The notes under the pieces were generated by a model. That model did no database searches. It was not told the origin of the DNA and was given only the letters and a program-made list of their open reading frames with translations. Shown here piece after piece: positions 8,170 to 15,267 of a DNA stretch of 28,862 bases. The stretch covers positions 1-28,862 of the forward strand of contig CAYXKC010000013.1 of NCBI GenBank assembly GCA_964465295.1, written 5' to 3'. Origin of the DNA: Methanolacinia sp964465295 (GTDB lineage: Archaea; Halobacteriota; Methanomicrobia; Methanomicrobiales; Methanomicrobiaceae). Each line of letters starts with the position of its first letter. The stretch's first letter is position 1. A program made the translations under genes and the position numbers.

Positions 8170-8784
8170 TCAAATCTCCTTTTGGACAGGGTATAAGACC
8201 GCACGAACTGGCGAACCATCGCAGCCCTCAATTCTGAGCGGCATTGCAGAGAGACGGTACCTCCCCGGATTTGCCCCGGATAAATCCGCCATCTCGATAA
8301 TAAATGTGCCGTTTCCGAGCAGGATACGATGGACGCTCCCGTCGCCGTCAAAGGCCTCAATAGAAGGAGCATCGGTCACGACACATGTAATCCCACATTC
8401 GGCCAGGTATTCTGCACATCCCCGGTTCACGGATTTATACAGGGTCATATCGGAAGATTCCGGTGAAAATCCGGTCTTTAAGATAACGATCTTTGTACCC
8501 TGCAATTTTTCTTTAATATCTTCCTTCTCCACAAATCCGGTGCCGCTTTCACATTCGATGAGAACGGACTCCCCGTTGATGGATTCAAGAGGTATTTCAT
8601 CAACATTCAATCCGTCCCTAAAGTAATGGGAAGGGGCATCGATATGAGTACCGCTGTGTGAAGAAAGATACAGCGAAGTTATCCTGTAACCGTCTCTTCT
8701 AATTATCTCTGTCCTTACTTCAGGGTCTCCCGGAAATACCGGGGTTCTTTCAGACAGCAGTATTGTGATATCGATATAGTCCAT
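8170..8784 (-). CDS. cyclase-family metal-dependent hydrolase (kynurenine formamidase-like)
   Basis: The 204-aa protein carries the cyclase/arylformamidase signature HSGTHIDAPSHYF (about residues 43-55), whose His and Asp residues bind the catalytic metal in this family. It is preceded by an N-terminal DITILLSERTPVFPGDPEV that is also typical. A second region, VLKTGFSPE and AEYLAECGITCVVTDAPSIE, follows the family pattern. Members hydrolyse N-formyl or other amide/lactone bonds; without other kynurenine-pathway genes nearby, the substrate stays open. It is the first gene of a two-gene unit with the Cys-rich protein. The sufB terminator lies just upstream at 8812-8839. Confidence 0.85.
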   Translation of the reverse strand: MDYIDITILLSERTPVFPGDPEVRTEIIRRDGYRITSLYLSSHSGTHIDAPSHYFRDGLNVDEIPLESINGESVLIECESGTGFVEKEDIKEKLQGTKIVILKTGFSPESSDMTLYKSVNRGCAEYLAECGITCVVTDAPSIEAFDGDGSVHRILLGNGTFIIEMADLSGANPGRYRLSAMPLRIEGCDGSPVRAVLYPVQKEI

Positions 8785-8811
8785 CTGTACAGAAGGAATG
8801 TGAGATTATTC

Positions 8812-8839
8812 AATAAAAAAACAGGGGTTTAAAACCCTG
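8812..8839 (-). terminator. hairpin plus T-run terminator of sufCB
   Basis: On the minus strand CAGGGTTTTAAACCCCTG forms a hairpin (positions 8839-8822) that overlaps the sufB stop codon and is followed directly by seven Ts (8821-8815). Hairpin plus T-run is the classic intrinsic shape; in archaea the T-run is the main signal. Confidence 0.65.
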
Positions 8840-9941
8840 ATTCAGCAGCATCGATCGCGGCATCGATCTCTTTCTGGAGTGAGTCGGGCAGGCCCTTTAT
8901 CCTTACATCCAAAAAGCCCCTGATGATAGTCGCGGTTGCCTCCTCCTCGTCAAGGCCTCTTGCCATGAGATATTCTATCTCATCACGTGCGATCTTTCCG
9001 ACAGCGGCTTCGTGTGTCAGTTCAGTATTTTTAAGGCGGCCTTCGACCTCCGGGATCGAATGAATGACGCCGTCTTCAAGTATAAGGCCCTTGCATTCGA
9101 TATGCCCCTTCGTGTTCTCCGAATTCCCTGCAATGTGCGATCTGGCGATAACCGTTCCGCCTGAGGTTATCATTCTCGAAACAAGCTCTGCACTCGAACC
9201 CTCTCCGTTAAGGAGTGCACGCTGCCCAAGATCAAGATGAGAGCCCTTGGGCGCAAGAACCACAGAGTTGAACCTGGCGACCGCATTTTTGCCTGCGAGA
9301 TCTGCAACAGGATACATCTGTACTCTTCCTACCGGTTTGAGGCTGACATAATTCGAGAGGAATGTCCCCTCCTCATCGACCCTTGTGGCACTGCGGGGAA
9401 ATACATTGATGTTCTCACCCCAGGTATGGATCATCGTATTGCTTATCAGGGCATTCTTCCCGACATAGATCTCGGTTATTCCGTAATGCGTTCCTTTCTC
9501 CCTTCCGATACTGCTGGTGCACCCTGTAATCAGGTGAAGTTCAGCACCTTCCTCGGCAATTATTATATTATGAACGGTCTGGATATCGGCCTTCTGCATA
9601 AACAGGCAGGACTGAAGAGGGAATATATTCTTACTTCCTTTACGGGCTATTACGACAAAACCCCGGGGCCCTTCCTCTTCTTCCCTGCCGGCAACGAATT
9701 TCGTATATTCATCCTTGTCCCTTTCGACAAGATTCCAGAAGTAGTCCTTCAGCCAGCCGTACTTTTTTAAGGCAATATCGAGCGGGAGCATCTCGATTCC
9801 CTCTATCTTCGATGAGGAATGATGAATATGCTGGTCCCTCTGGACGAATGACCCCGATCTCTTCTGCGGGTCGAACTCAAACCCCGATAGCACCATCCTT
9901 TTTTTATCTTCTTCAGATATTTCTTCGATTATTTCTGGCAT
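8829..9941 (-). CDS. sufB: SufB/SufD-family Fe-S cluster assembly scaffold
   Basis: The product belongs to the SufBD family that, with the SufC ATPase, assembles Fe-S clusters in the cytoplasm. I take the ATG at 9941 (MPEIIEEISEEDKKRM, 370 aa), which has CAGGAGTG about 8 nt upstream; the frame stays open to 10025, but that part overlaps sufC. The beta-helical core is in the middle (ELHLITGCTSSIGREKGTHYG, ISNTMIHTWGENINVFPRS). The C-terminal half holds the conserved RSHIAGNSENTKGHIECKG and the TELTHEAAVGKIARDEIEYL segment, which contains the Glu/His residues typical of SufB/SufD. At 370 aa it is shorter than bacterial SufB (~480 aa), as is common for archaeal two-gene suf systems. It overlaps sufC by 13 nt. 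Confidence 0.92.
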   Translation of the reverse strand: MPEIIEEISEEDKKRMVLSGFEFDPQKRSGSFVQRDQHIHHSSSKIEGIEMLPLDIALKKYGWLKDYFWNLVERDKDEYTKFVAGREEEEGPRGFVVIARKGSKNIFPLQSCLFMQKADIQTVHNIIIAEEGAELHLITGCTSSIGREKGTHYGITEIYVGKNALISNTMIHTWGENINVFPRSATRVDEEGTFLSNYVSLKPVGRVQMYPVADLAGKNAVARFNSVVLAPKGSHLDLGQRALLNGEGSSAELVSRMITSGGTVIARSHIAGNSENTKGHIECKGLILEDGVIHSIPEVEGRLKNTELTHEAAVGKIARDEIEYLMARGLDEEEATATIIRGFLDVRIKGLPDSLQKEIDAAIDAAESGF

Positions 9942-10657
9942 CTGATACACTCCTGGTATCCCTTCTCCTGTATGACCTTCAATATCTCTCTCGGGTTTCC
10001 ATGGCATTTGATCTCGCCGTCGCACATCATATGGCCGGCATCGGCATCGAGATAATCGAGAATATAACCTGTATGCGTAATGATCAAACCGGATTTATGC
10101 CTGTCAACGATATGGCGGTCTTTTTCGACAAGTTTTGCAATTGAATGCCCGATAAGAGCAATATTCTCGAGATCAACACCGCTTTCGGGTTCATCAAGCA
10201 TGACAAAATCAGGCTGCTGGATTAGAAGCTGAAGAACCTCGCTCCTTTTTATCTCCCCTCCTGAAAACCCGGCATTCACATCCCTGTCAAGAAAAGTGTT
10301 CATGTTCATCTGGGATGAATAGCGGCCGATATCCCCTATATCCCCGCCGGATGTCGCCATCAGGAGCTTTCCTAGTTTAAGGCCCGAGATGGTCGGAGGG
10401 CGCTGGAACATCATTCCCATTCCATACCTCGCTCTCTCGTGCAGAGGAAGATTTGTTACATCTATTCCCTTAAAGAATATCTTTCCGGATGTGACCCTGT
10501 AACCTGAGAAACCCATTATGGATCTTAGTAGCGAGGTCTTTCCCGAACCGTTCGGCCCCATGAGTACATGGGTCTCACCTTCACCGATCTGCAGATTTAT
10601 GTCATGCAGGACTTCTTTGCCCTCGACATCCACGTGGAGGTCTTCGATCTTTAACAT
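9929..10657 (-). CDS. sufC: SufC ABC-type ATPase for Fe-S cluster assembly
   Basis: A soluble ABC ATPase that powers the SufBC(D) scaffold. It has Walker A GPNGSGKTS near residue 36, the Q-loop (MMFQRPPTI), the SufC-type signature FSGGEIKRSEVLQLL, Walker B FVMLDEPESGVD and the H-loop IITHTGYIL. EPESGVD (rather than EPTSGLD) and the FSGGE signature separate SufC from importer ATPases. I use the ATG at 10657 because AGGTG lies about 8 nt before it; a GTG at 10666 in the same frame is the alternative and would add three residues. The end overlaps sufB by 13 nt. A weak TATA-like GATATAGT on the opposite strand at 10705-10712 could drive the pair. Confidence 0.94.
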   Translation of the reverse strand: MLKIEDLHVDVEGKEVLHDINLQIGEGETHVLMGPNGSGKTSLLRSIMGFSGYRVTSGKIFFKGIDVTNLPLHERARYGMGMMFQRPPTISGLKLGKLLMATSGGDIGDIGRYSSQMNMNTFLDRDVNAGFSGGEIKRSEVLQLLIQQPDFVMLDEPESGVDLENIALIGHSIAKLVEKDRHIVDRHKSGLIITHTGYILDYLDADAGHMMCDGEIKCHGNPREILKVIQEKGYQECIRCQK

Positions 10658-10755
10658 CTCTGGCACCTGGCTGTTATAAATTCTTTAAAACTTGAACCTT
10701 TGCAGATATAGTGGTGTCGAAAGAACATAACCGGGGCGGTGCTCATTAACTTTCA

Positions 10756-10769
10756 CACCGTGCACGGTG
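10756..10769. repeat. perfect 14-bp palindrome in a gene-poor gap
   Basis: CACCGTGCACGGTG is its own reverse complement. It lies in the ~300-bp stretch between sufC and phosphoribulokinase (10667-10963), about 100 bp upstream of the sufC start and 35 bp upstream of a possible small plus-strand ORF. It has the shape of a dimeric regulator site, but no regulator is identified. Confidence 0.5.
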
Positions 10770-10803
10770 CGGGTTTATCCCCGGGTTCACAAAAGTCCAT
10801 AAT

Positions 10804-10959
10804 ATGACAGAAACTTTTACACAACTTGCCGGAAGAGCGGCCATGCACAGGACCATTATCCGGAGAAACCAGTTTTCCAAGAGGATATGGTACCCGGGAA
10901 CAGGATCTGACAGGGCAGACAGGATAAAAGAAAACCGGGAGATAATTATCTGCAGATGA
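10804..10959 (+). CDS. possible 51-aa basic protein (weak)
   Basis: ATG at 10804 to TGA at 10957-10959 gives a 51-residue, Arg-rich product (contains RTIIRRNQFSKRIWYPGTG). Support is thin: a TTTATCC tract lies about 28 nt before the ATG, the position expected for a leaderless promoter, and Arg codons are AGG/AGA-rich as in neighbouring genes. There is no RBS and no family I recognise. A 77-codon frame on the opposite strand (10746-10979) overlaps it and looks like chance. Confidence 0.22.
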   Translation: MTETFTQLAGRAAMHRTIIRRNQFSKRIWYPGTGSDRADRIKENREIIICR

Positions 10960-10963
10960 TCCT

Positions 10964-11959
10964 TCAGAAAGTCAGGCATCCGTCTTTATAGCTGATTGCC
11001 ATACGACGGTTTATTATCCTCCATGAGAGCAGAAGCTCGACCATCTCCGTTGCAGTAACATACTCCCTGTCCGAATATACTGAAACGGGATCCAAACCGG
11101 TCTGCAGTGCAATGCCCTGCTCGAGTGCCTCCACAACCTCATACCTGAATTCCCCGTCAAGACTTAGCGCCCCCATATTCCTACCGTATTTTTCAACAAC
11201 ATTATAATCGAATGAAAAGGCCCTCTCGGACATCGAATTTATTGCAAACAGATCAAAGTTGAGATTGATGTTCCTGATGGTCTTATCCTGCCTCTTCTGG
11301 TAGAGGACAACCCTGTAGACCCCTCTTTCATTCATTATATCTTCATTGTACCAGCTCTTTGTAATCCCGATTACAGCATCTGCATATTGCCTCTGGGGCA
11401 TTACGTATTTCTCGTAATCGGCTCTCCTGCTTTCGAGTTCTGCAAGAACATCCTCCTCCCGGTATCCCCTGTGCCTCACGTCCCGGTTTATCTTCCATGC
11501 ATATTTCACATCCGTTGCAGGGTTTACATAAATCGAAAAATCGATCAGGCTCCGGAGTCTTTCAGTGGAGAAGGTATGGAGACCTTCAAGAATGACTACA
11601 CCTGTAGGATTGAACCTGACAGGCCCTTCTATCTTCCCGGAATCATGATTGTATACGGGCTTTTCGACAGGTTTACCCTGTCTCAGGAGATCGACATGCT
11701 CTTCAAGGAGGGAGAAATCGTTTGCTTCAGGGGATAACGGAGTAATACCGGTTCTTCGCCTCTCCTCCCGATCCAGGGTGTGGTAATCGTCAAGAGATAT
11801 CGTGGAGACCATGTCTTCACCGAATATTGTCTTAATCGCCCTTGTGAAAGTGGTTTTCCCTGAACCTGAATCTCCGGCGACCCCTATAACAAATACACAA
11901 ACGGAGGAATTTATTGCGTCCTTAAAGCTGCTTTGATCGCAACATGAGTGATCTTCCAT
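10964..11959 (-). CDS. phosphoribulokinase / uridine kinase-family protein (archaeal PRK)
   Basis: The P-loop kinase domain starts early: GVAGDSGSGKTTF (Walker A about residues 29-36), then ISLDDYHTLDREERRRTGITPL, which carries the Asp and Arg-rich substrate region of phosphoribulokinases, and PVYNHDSG. VVILEGLHTF is the Walker-B-like strand, followed by FSIYVNPATDVKYAWKINRDVRHRGY. The closest characterised type I know is the PRK of Methanospirillum hungatei, which phosphorylates ribulose-5-P to RuBP in the reductive hexulose-phosphate pathway; this 331-aa protein is of similar length. Start at 11959 with a TATA-like box 25 nt upstream and no RBS: a leaderless start. A uridine-kinase-like role is the main alternative. 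No RuBisCO or hexulose-phosphate synthase gene is in the window. Confidence 0.85.
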   Translation of the reverse strand: MEDHSCCDQSSFKDAINSSVCVFVIGVAGDSGSGKTTFTRAIKTIFGEDMVSTISLDDYHTLDREERRRTGITPLSPEANDFSLLEEHVDLLRQGKPVEKPVYNHDSGKIEGPVRFNPTGVVILEGLHTFSTERLRSLIDFSIYVNPATDVKYAWKINRDVRHRGYREEDVLAELESRRADYEKYVMPQRQYADAVIGITKSWYNEDIMNERGVYRVVLYQKRQDKTIRNINLNFDLFAINSMSERAFSFDYNVVEKYGRNMGALSLDGEFRYEVVEALEQGIALQTGLDPVSVYSDREYVTATEMVELLLSWRIINRRMAISYKDGCLTF

Positions 11960-11980
11960 TATCCAGAATTTAACCGCAAG

Positions 11981-11987
11981 GATATAA
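11981..11987 (-). promoter_or_regulatory. TATA-like box of the phosphoribulokinase gene
   Basis: TTATATC on the minus strand, centred about 25 nt before the ATG at 11959. There is no Shine-Dalgarno sequence between them, which suggests transcription starts at or next to the ATG. The remaining AT-rich gap to 12147 shows no other feature. Confidence 0.5.
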
Positions 11988-12147
11988 CATTTTACCGTAT
12001 CACTATGGTCATTTAATAATCATAATCAATATCAGCTGTATATGCAGATAAATCTCATAATTGTCCCATATTTGCAGATTGCCTATACTTTTTTGAAATT
12101 AATAAGTTGAATCAATCATTTAATTATAAACAAATAGATACTAAAAA

Positions 12148-12345
12148 ATGACCGGCAGCGGAGGCATTCCTGAAGATGAAAAAGATAGGATCTTAAAAGC
12201 AGGATATGGAAACAACAAGGGTTTCGGGCTATACCCCGTATCCGAGATACTATCGATAAACAGAGCTTCGATAACCGAATGCGGTGCTGAAGGCAAAGGT
12301 GCAACGTTTGAGATATCTTTCCCGAAAAAAGGATGTCAGTTTTGA
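12148..12345 (+). pseudogene. relic of a histidine-kinase ATPase (HATPase_c) domain
   Basis: The 65-aa frame matches only the second half of a HATPase_c domain: GSGGIPEDEKDRILKAGYG is the G1/F-box region (usually D-x-G-x-G-I-P ... RIF), GFGLYPVSEIL is the G2-type motif, and GAEGKGATFEISFP is the closing strand of the domain. The dimerisation/His box, the N box and any sensor domain are absent. The sequence before 12148 is AT-rich and non-coding, so this is the 3' end of a lost kinase gene. Key residues are degraded: the Asp of D-x-G is replaced (TGSGG). It ends 61 bp before the zinc-ribbon gene. Confidence 0.7.
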
Positions 12346-12406
12346 CTACCTGTATTAACCTGAAAAGGATCGGTTGATTAAAAACCCGGTATGCCGAGAT
12401 ATAAAC

Positions 12407-12838
12407 ATGGAAGAAATGCCAGAATACCAGATCTGTGAAAAGTGCAGGAAGAGAGGTACACCTAATATGAGAAAGTGCTGGAACTGCGGGGCACCTTATC
12501 CCGGATTCGAGAATGACGATAATGTCCGGATCTTCAACCCCTGTTCTGCGGAGGAGGAACAGACAGATGCCGGATTAGAGCCAGCGGAATCTATTAAACC
12601 ATGTGAAATTGAAAACCTGGACTTCTGTAAAAGGCTTTTTGCATATAACCTCCTCCTGAACGGAGAGATGTCACTTTCGTTCTGTGAATGTGAAAAATGT
12701 ACAGAATCACTCTCTGAACTCCTGGCGTTTATAATGGAATGCAACCCAGAGGATGGACAGGTACAGGACGAACTGGAGAAGATCGACCGCAGCAGCTTCA
12801 TCTTCGACGCTTCGATCTTTGGCATGATATCAGAATAA
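12407..12838 (+). CDS. small zinc-ribbon, Cys-rich protein of unknown function
   Basis: I take the ATG at 12407 (143 aa); an in-frame TTG at 12374 would add eleven residues. The N-terminus holds a zinc ribbon of the form C-x2-C-x10-C-x2-C (CEKCRKRGTPNMRKCWNCG), followed by an acidic, low-complexity linker (SAEEEQTDAGLEPAES). The C-terminal half (about 80 residues) is helical with a second Cys group (FCECEKC) and an acidic end. No known catalytic motif is visible. Zinc ribbons of this size usually mediate protein or nucleic-acid contacts; anything more would be a guess. An AT-rich GATTAAAAA tract about 28 nt before 12407 could be the promoter. Confidence 0.72.
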   Translation: MEEMPEYQICEKCRKRGTPNMRKCWNCGAPYPGFENDDNVRIFNPCSAEEEQTDAGLEPAESIKPCEIENLDFCKRLFAYNLLLNGEMSLSFCECEKCTESLSELLAFIMECNPEDGQVQDELEKIDRSSFIFDASIFGMISE

Positions 12839-12883
12839 TCAATTTTACTTTAAATATTTCCTTGTTTCATTTAATTCGGAACC

Positions 12884-12890
12884 TATAAAT
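12884..12890 (+). promoter_or_regulatory. TATA box of the surface-protein gene
   Basis: TATAAAT, preceded by the purine-containing CGGAACC (BRE-like), is centred 26 nt before the ATG at 12913. There is no RBS, so this is a textbook leaderless archaeal promoter arrangement. Confidence 0.65.
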
Positions 12891-12912
12891 AAATAATTTC
12901 CTTCTTTTATTT

Positions 12913-13854
12913 ATGAGAAACTCAGGATTTCTTTTCCTTGTTGTTATCCTTCTGGTTGCCGCAGCAATTGTACATGCAGGAGCCGCGGATCCTTCGATAA
13001 CGATGATTCCAGGTAAAACAGAGGCGTTACTTGGAGAAGCCATATACATTACAGGAACAATTGACGGGGTCAATACCGATAAGGTATATCTCCTGCTCAG
13101 CGGTACGGGCCTCGACGAAGATGGGGTCACAATGGTAAACCTGAACTATAAGGCCTCCGACGGGAAGTTTACGGAAGTGCCGGTTACGAGTGACGGGAAA
13201 TGGACATATAAGTGGAATACCGGATACATCGGCGGATTTACCCCGGGACAATATAAGATCTATGCAATATCCGCCCCTGTCCCTCTTGGAGACCTTGGAA
13301 ATTCGGGAGAGATTTACAGATCGGAATCGATCGTTATTCGATCTGCAACGGATGAGAAGATGCCGCTTATCACTATAGATGCGGATCCTTCTGTAGCGGA
13401 CCAGGGACATGTGGTCCGCCTGACCGGTTACTGTGAGGGTGTTAATACTTATACAGTATTTCTCTTCATAACCGGACCCGGTATCGATGGTAACGGAGCA
13501 CCCCTCGGCGACCTTACTGCAAAAGCATCAGAAGGAAGTTTTTCAGAAGTTCCACTTTCAGGTTCGGCTAACTCTTATGGATACTCTCTCGATACATCGG
13601 TCGTCCCGCCGGGCGATTATAAGGTATATGCTGTTACGGGACCCGACGACCTTTCAAAGCTTGGAAAAACCGGCAATATATATGCAGAGACAACTCTGAA
13701 GATTAAAGGGGACTATGACGGAGAAGAAGGACCGGAAACAGGAACGTCTGCGCCAGTGGAAGGACAGGCAAATGCGTCAACACCCCTCTCAATCTTTCCG
13801 GTATTCGGTGCATTGACCGCAGGATTTGTTATTTTCGGGTTTTCCCGGAGATAA
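12913..13854 (+). CDS. exported, membrane-anchored surface protein with two tandem Ig-like domains
   Basis: The 313-aa protein starts with a Sec-type signal peptide (MRNSGFLFLVVILLVAAAIV, likely cut near HAGA-AD at residue 24). It ends with a hydrophobic segment and short basic tail (FPVFGALTAGFVIFGFSRR), after a low-complexity GPETGTSAPVEGQANAST linker. Between them are two copies of one ~110-residue beta-rich module: DGVNTDKVYLLLSGTGL near residue 51 and EGVNTYTVFLFITGPGI near residue 178, each followed by LNYKASDGKF / LTAKASEGSF, a Trp/Tyr strand and PGQYKIYA / PGDYKVYA. Such proteins are common in the Methanomicrobiales cell envelope and resemble DUF3821-type surface proteins, though I cannot confirm that family. 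Transcribed alone from its own promoter; a T-rich stretch after the stop probably ends it. Confidence 0.82.
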   Translation: MRNSGFLFLVVILLVAAAIVHAGAADPSITMIPGKTEALLGEAIYITGTIDGVNTDKVYLLLSGTGLDEDGVTMVNLNYKASDGKFTEVPVTSDGKWTYKWNTGYIGGFTPGQYKIYAISAPVPLGDLGNSGEIYRSESIVIRSATDEKMPLITIDADPSVADQGHVVRLTGYCEGVNTYTVFLFITGPGIDGNGAPLGDLTAKASEGSFSEVPLSGSANSYGYSLDTSVVPPGDYKVYAVTGPDDLSKLGKTGNIYAETTLKIKGDYDGEEGPETGTSAPVEGQANASTPLSIFPVFGALTAGFVIFGFSRR

Positions 13855-13877
13855 TCTTTTTACTTTTTTTAGATTAC
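13855..13877 (+). terminator. T-rich terminator after the surface-protein gene
   Basis: Two T-runs (TTTTT and TTTTTT) directly follow the stop codon and are flanked by AATCT and AGATT, which can pair. This is consistent with archaeal T-tract termination. Confidence 0.45.
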
Positions 13878-13945
13878 ATCCCTGTATGCACAAATTTTTT
13901 TAATACTGGTGACAATAAGTCGCTAACTGAAGGGAGTGTGATCGT

Positions 13946-14506
13946 ATGGAATATGCAAAAAAGATGCTAATCGTTATAGCACCTGAAAACTTCAGGGACG
14001 AGGAGCTTTTCGAACCGCTTCTTGTACTCGAAGAAACCGGAATTGAATACGAGATTATATCAACTGAAAAAGGAAGATTCCAGGGTATGCTCGGCGGCTA
14101 TGCCACGGCAACGGAAACTATCTCTGAAACACTTCCATGGCTAAAAGGCAAAGGCATGAAGCATTATGGCGGGCTTTTAATCGTTGGCGGATCAGGATCA
14201 CGGGATTACCTCTGGGGAGACGAGGAACTCTACGGAATTGTAAGAAATTTTGATAAAGAGATAAAACCCACAGGCGCCATCTGCCTCTCCCCTGTTGTCC
14301 TCGCAAGAGCAGGGGTCCTTGCCGGCAGGCATGCAACGGTCTGGCCGGATGATGAGGCAATTCGCGAACTGGAGACACACAAGGCGATATATGAAGACAC
14401 CCCTGTTGTCAGCGACGGCTATTTCATAACGGCTAACGGCCCGGGGGCTGCGACAGAATTCGGAAGACGGATGGCAGAGGCGTTTTTGGGAAAAGTTCTG
14501 TACTAA
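13946..14506 (+). CDS. DJ-1/PfpI-family protein (class I glutamine amidotransferase-like)
   Basis: A 186-aa single-domain flavodoxin-like fold. The presumed catalytic Cys113 sits in the nucleophile elbow GAICLSPVVLARAG, the conserved Glu is in the N-terminal FRDEELFEPL segment, and GLLIVGGSGSRDYLW precedes the elbow as in PfpI/DJ-1 proteins. The C-terminal NGPGAATEFGRRMAEAFLG is also family-typical (compare GPGTAxEFG). Family members act as glyoxalases/deglycases, chaperones or peptidases; sequence alone does not decide. The ATG at 13946 has a GAAGGGAGTG ribosome binding site. It converges on the DUF6064-type gene with a shared hairpin between them. Confidence 0.9.
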   Translation: MEYAKKMLIVIAPENFRDEELFEPLLVLEETGIEYEIISTEKGRFQGMLGGYATATETISETLPWLKGKGMKHYGGLLIVGGSGSRDYLWGDEELYGIVRNFDKEIKPTGAICLSPVVLARAGVLAGRHATVWPDDEAIRELETHKAIYEDTPVVSDGYFITANGPGAATEFGRRMAEAFLGKVLY

Positions 14507-14513
14507 GTAAAAA

Positions 14514-14533
14514 CAGACAGGGGATTTTCCTGT
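14514..14533. terminator. hairpin between convergent genes
   Basis: ACAGG (14517-14521) and CCTGT (14529-14533) form a stem around GGATTTT in the 26-bp gap between two convergent genes. It can serve both strands; the stem is short. Confidence 0.4.
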
Positions 14534-15198
14534 TATCCTTCGGATCTTCTATTTTTGCGATTCCTGACAAGAACTGCAAGCCCAAGCAGACCCGCGGCAA
14601 GCAGTGTCAGGTCCACATAGAACCCATATATTACCGAAGCGCCGATACCTGCATAAAGAGACCACCATAGAAGCATTGCAAAGAGAAGGATATACAAAAT
14701 ATGATCCTTGCGATCCTTTTCAGGCGTGCCGGCAGATGAAAGGAGGAGAGCGATCGCAGTAATCGTCGCCGGGCAGGGCGCCGAAGGAAGCGGCCCTCCC
14801 GGATACGGGTGGCCGGATATCCACCCTGCTGTCGTATACATGCCAAGACCCCAAATAACCATTATGATAACGGTATACCTGAGCCATCCGGCTGACGGAA
14901 TACATATGTATATCTTTTTCCTGAAAATATCAACTGCAAAAAGAGTTCCTGCGATTATAAACGGGATGCCGCCTGCAAACGCCGACTCGGCCATGTAGAT
15001 AAAGAAGAATACAGTCCCGTTCCAGAGGAATACAATTGCAAGTACAGATTTGGTAAATACCTGTGACCATTCATTAGCTGGTCTTGTAAGTACTAATAAA
15101 GAGGCAGTTACAAGAAGAAGCCAGAGAACTATATTTATTACCAGCCAGTCGGTATTGTAGGCCCCAAACTGCGTGTAGAAATAAGAAGAGTTCTGCAT
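14533..15198 (-). CDS. multi-pass membrane protein, DUF6064-type
   Basis: The 221-aa product has about seven hydrophobic segments separated by short charged loops. The first is WLVINIVLWLLLVTASLLVL near residues 18-37, and the last ends before a basic RNRKNRR tail. The pattern FYTQFGAYN at the N-terminus, a FLWNGTVFFFIYM helix, GWISGHPYPGGPLPSAPCPATI in the middle and a final YGFYVDLTLLAAGLLGL matches what I know of DUF6064 proteins. That family's function is unknown; conserved Pro/Cys (APCPAT) in a membrane-edge loop is its hallmark. It is a single gene between the DJ-1 gene (convergent) and the reductase-like gene, with a 69-bp gap upstream. Confidence 0.75.
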   Translation of the reverse strand: MQNSSYFYTQFGAYNTDWLVINIVLWLLLVTASLLVLTRPANEWSQVFTKSVLAIVFLWNGTVFFFIYMAESAFAGGIPFIIAGTLFAVDIFRKKIYICIPSAGWLRYTVIIMVIWGLGMYTTAGWISGHPYPGGPLPSAPCPATITAIALLLSSAGTPEKDRKDHILYILLFAMLLWWSLYAGIGASVIYGFYVDLTLLAAGLLGLAVLVRNRKNRRSEG

Positions 15199-15267
15199 AT
15201 AATCACATCCGCTCCGGGTACCAGTAGTGTCAGTGTAATTAGTTAATGAAATATCCGGTTTTCCAGC

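Noticed and set aside
9237..9770. 177-codon plus-strand frame opposite sufB
   Set aside because: It mirrors the SufB core; the real gene on the other strand explains all of the coding signal.
10746..10979. 77-codon minus-strand frame overlapping the end of phosphoribulokinase
   Set aside because: No RBS, unbalanced composition, 16-nt overlap with a real gene and no recognisable motif; it looks like chance.
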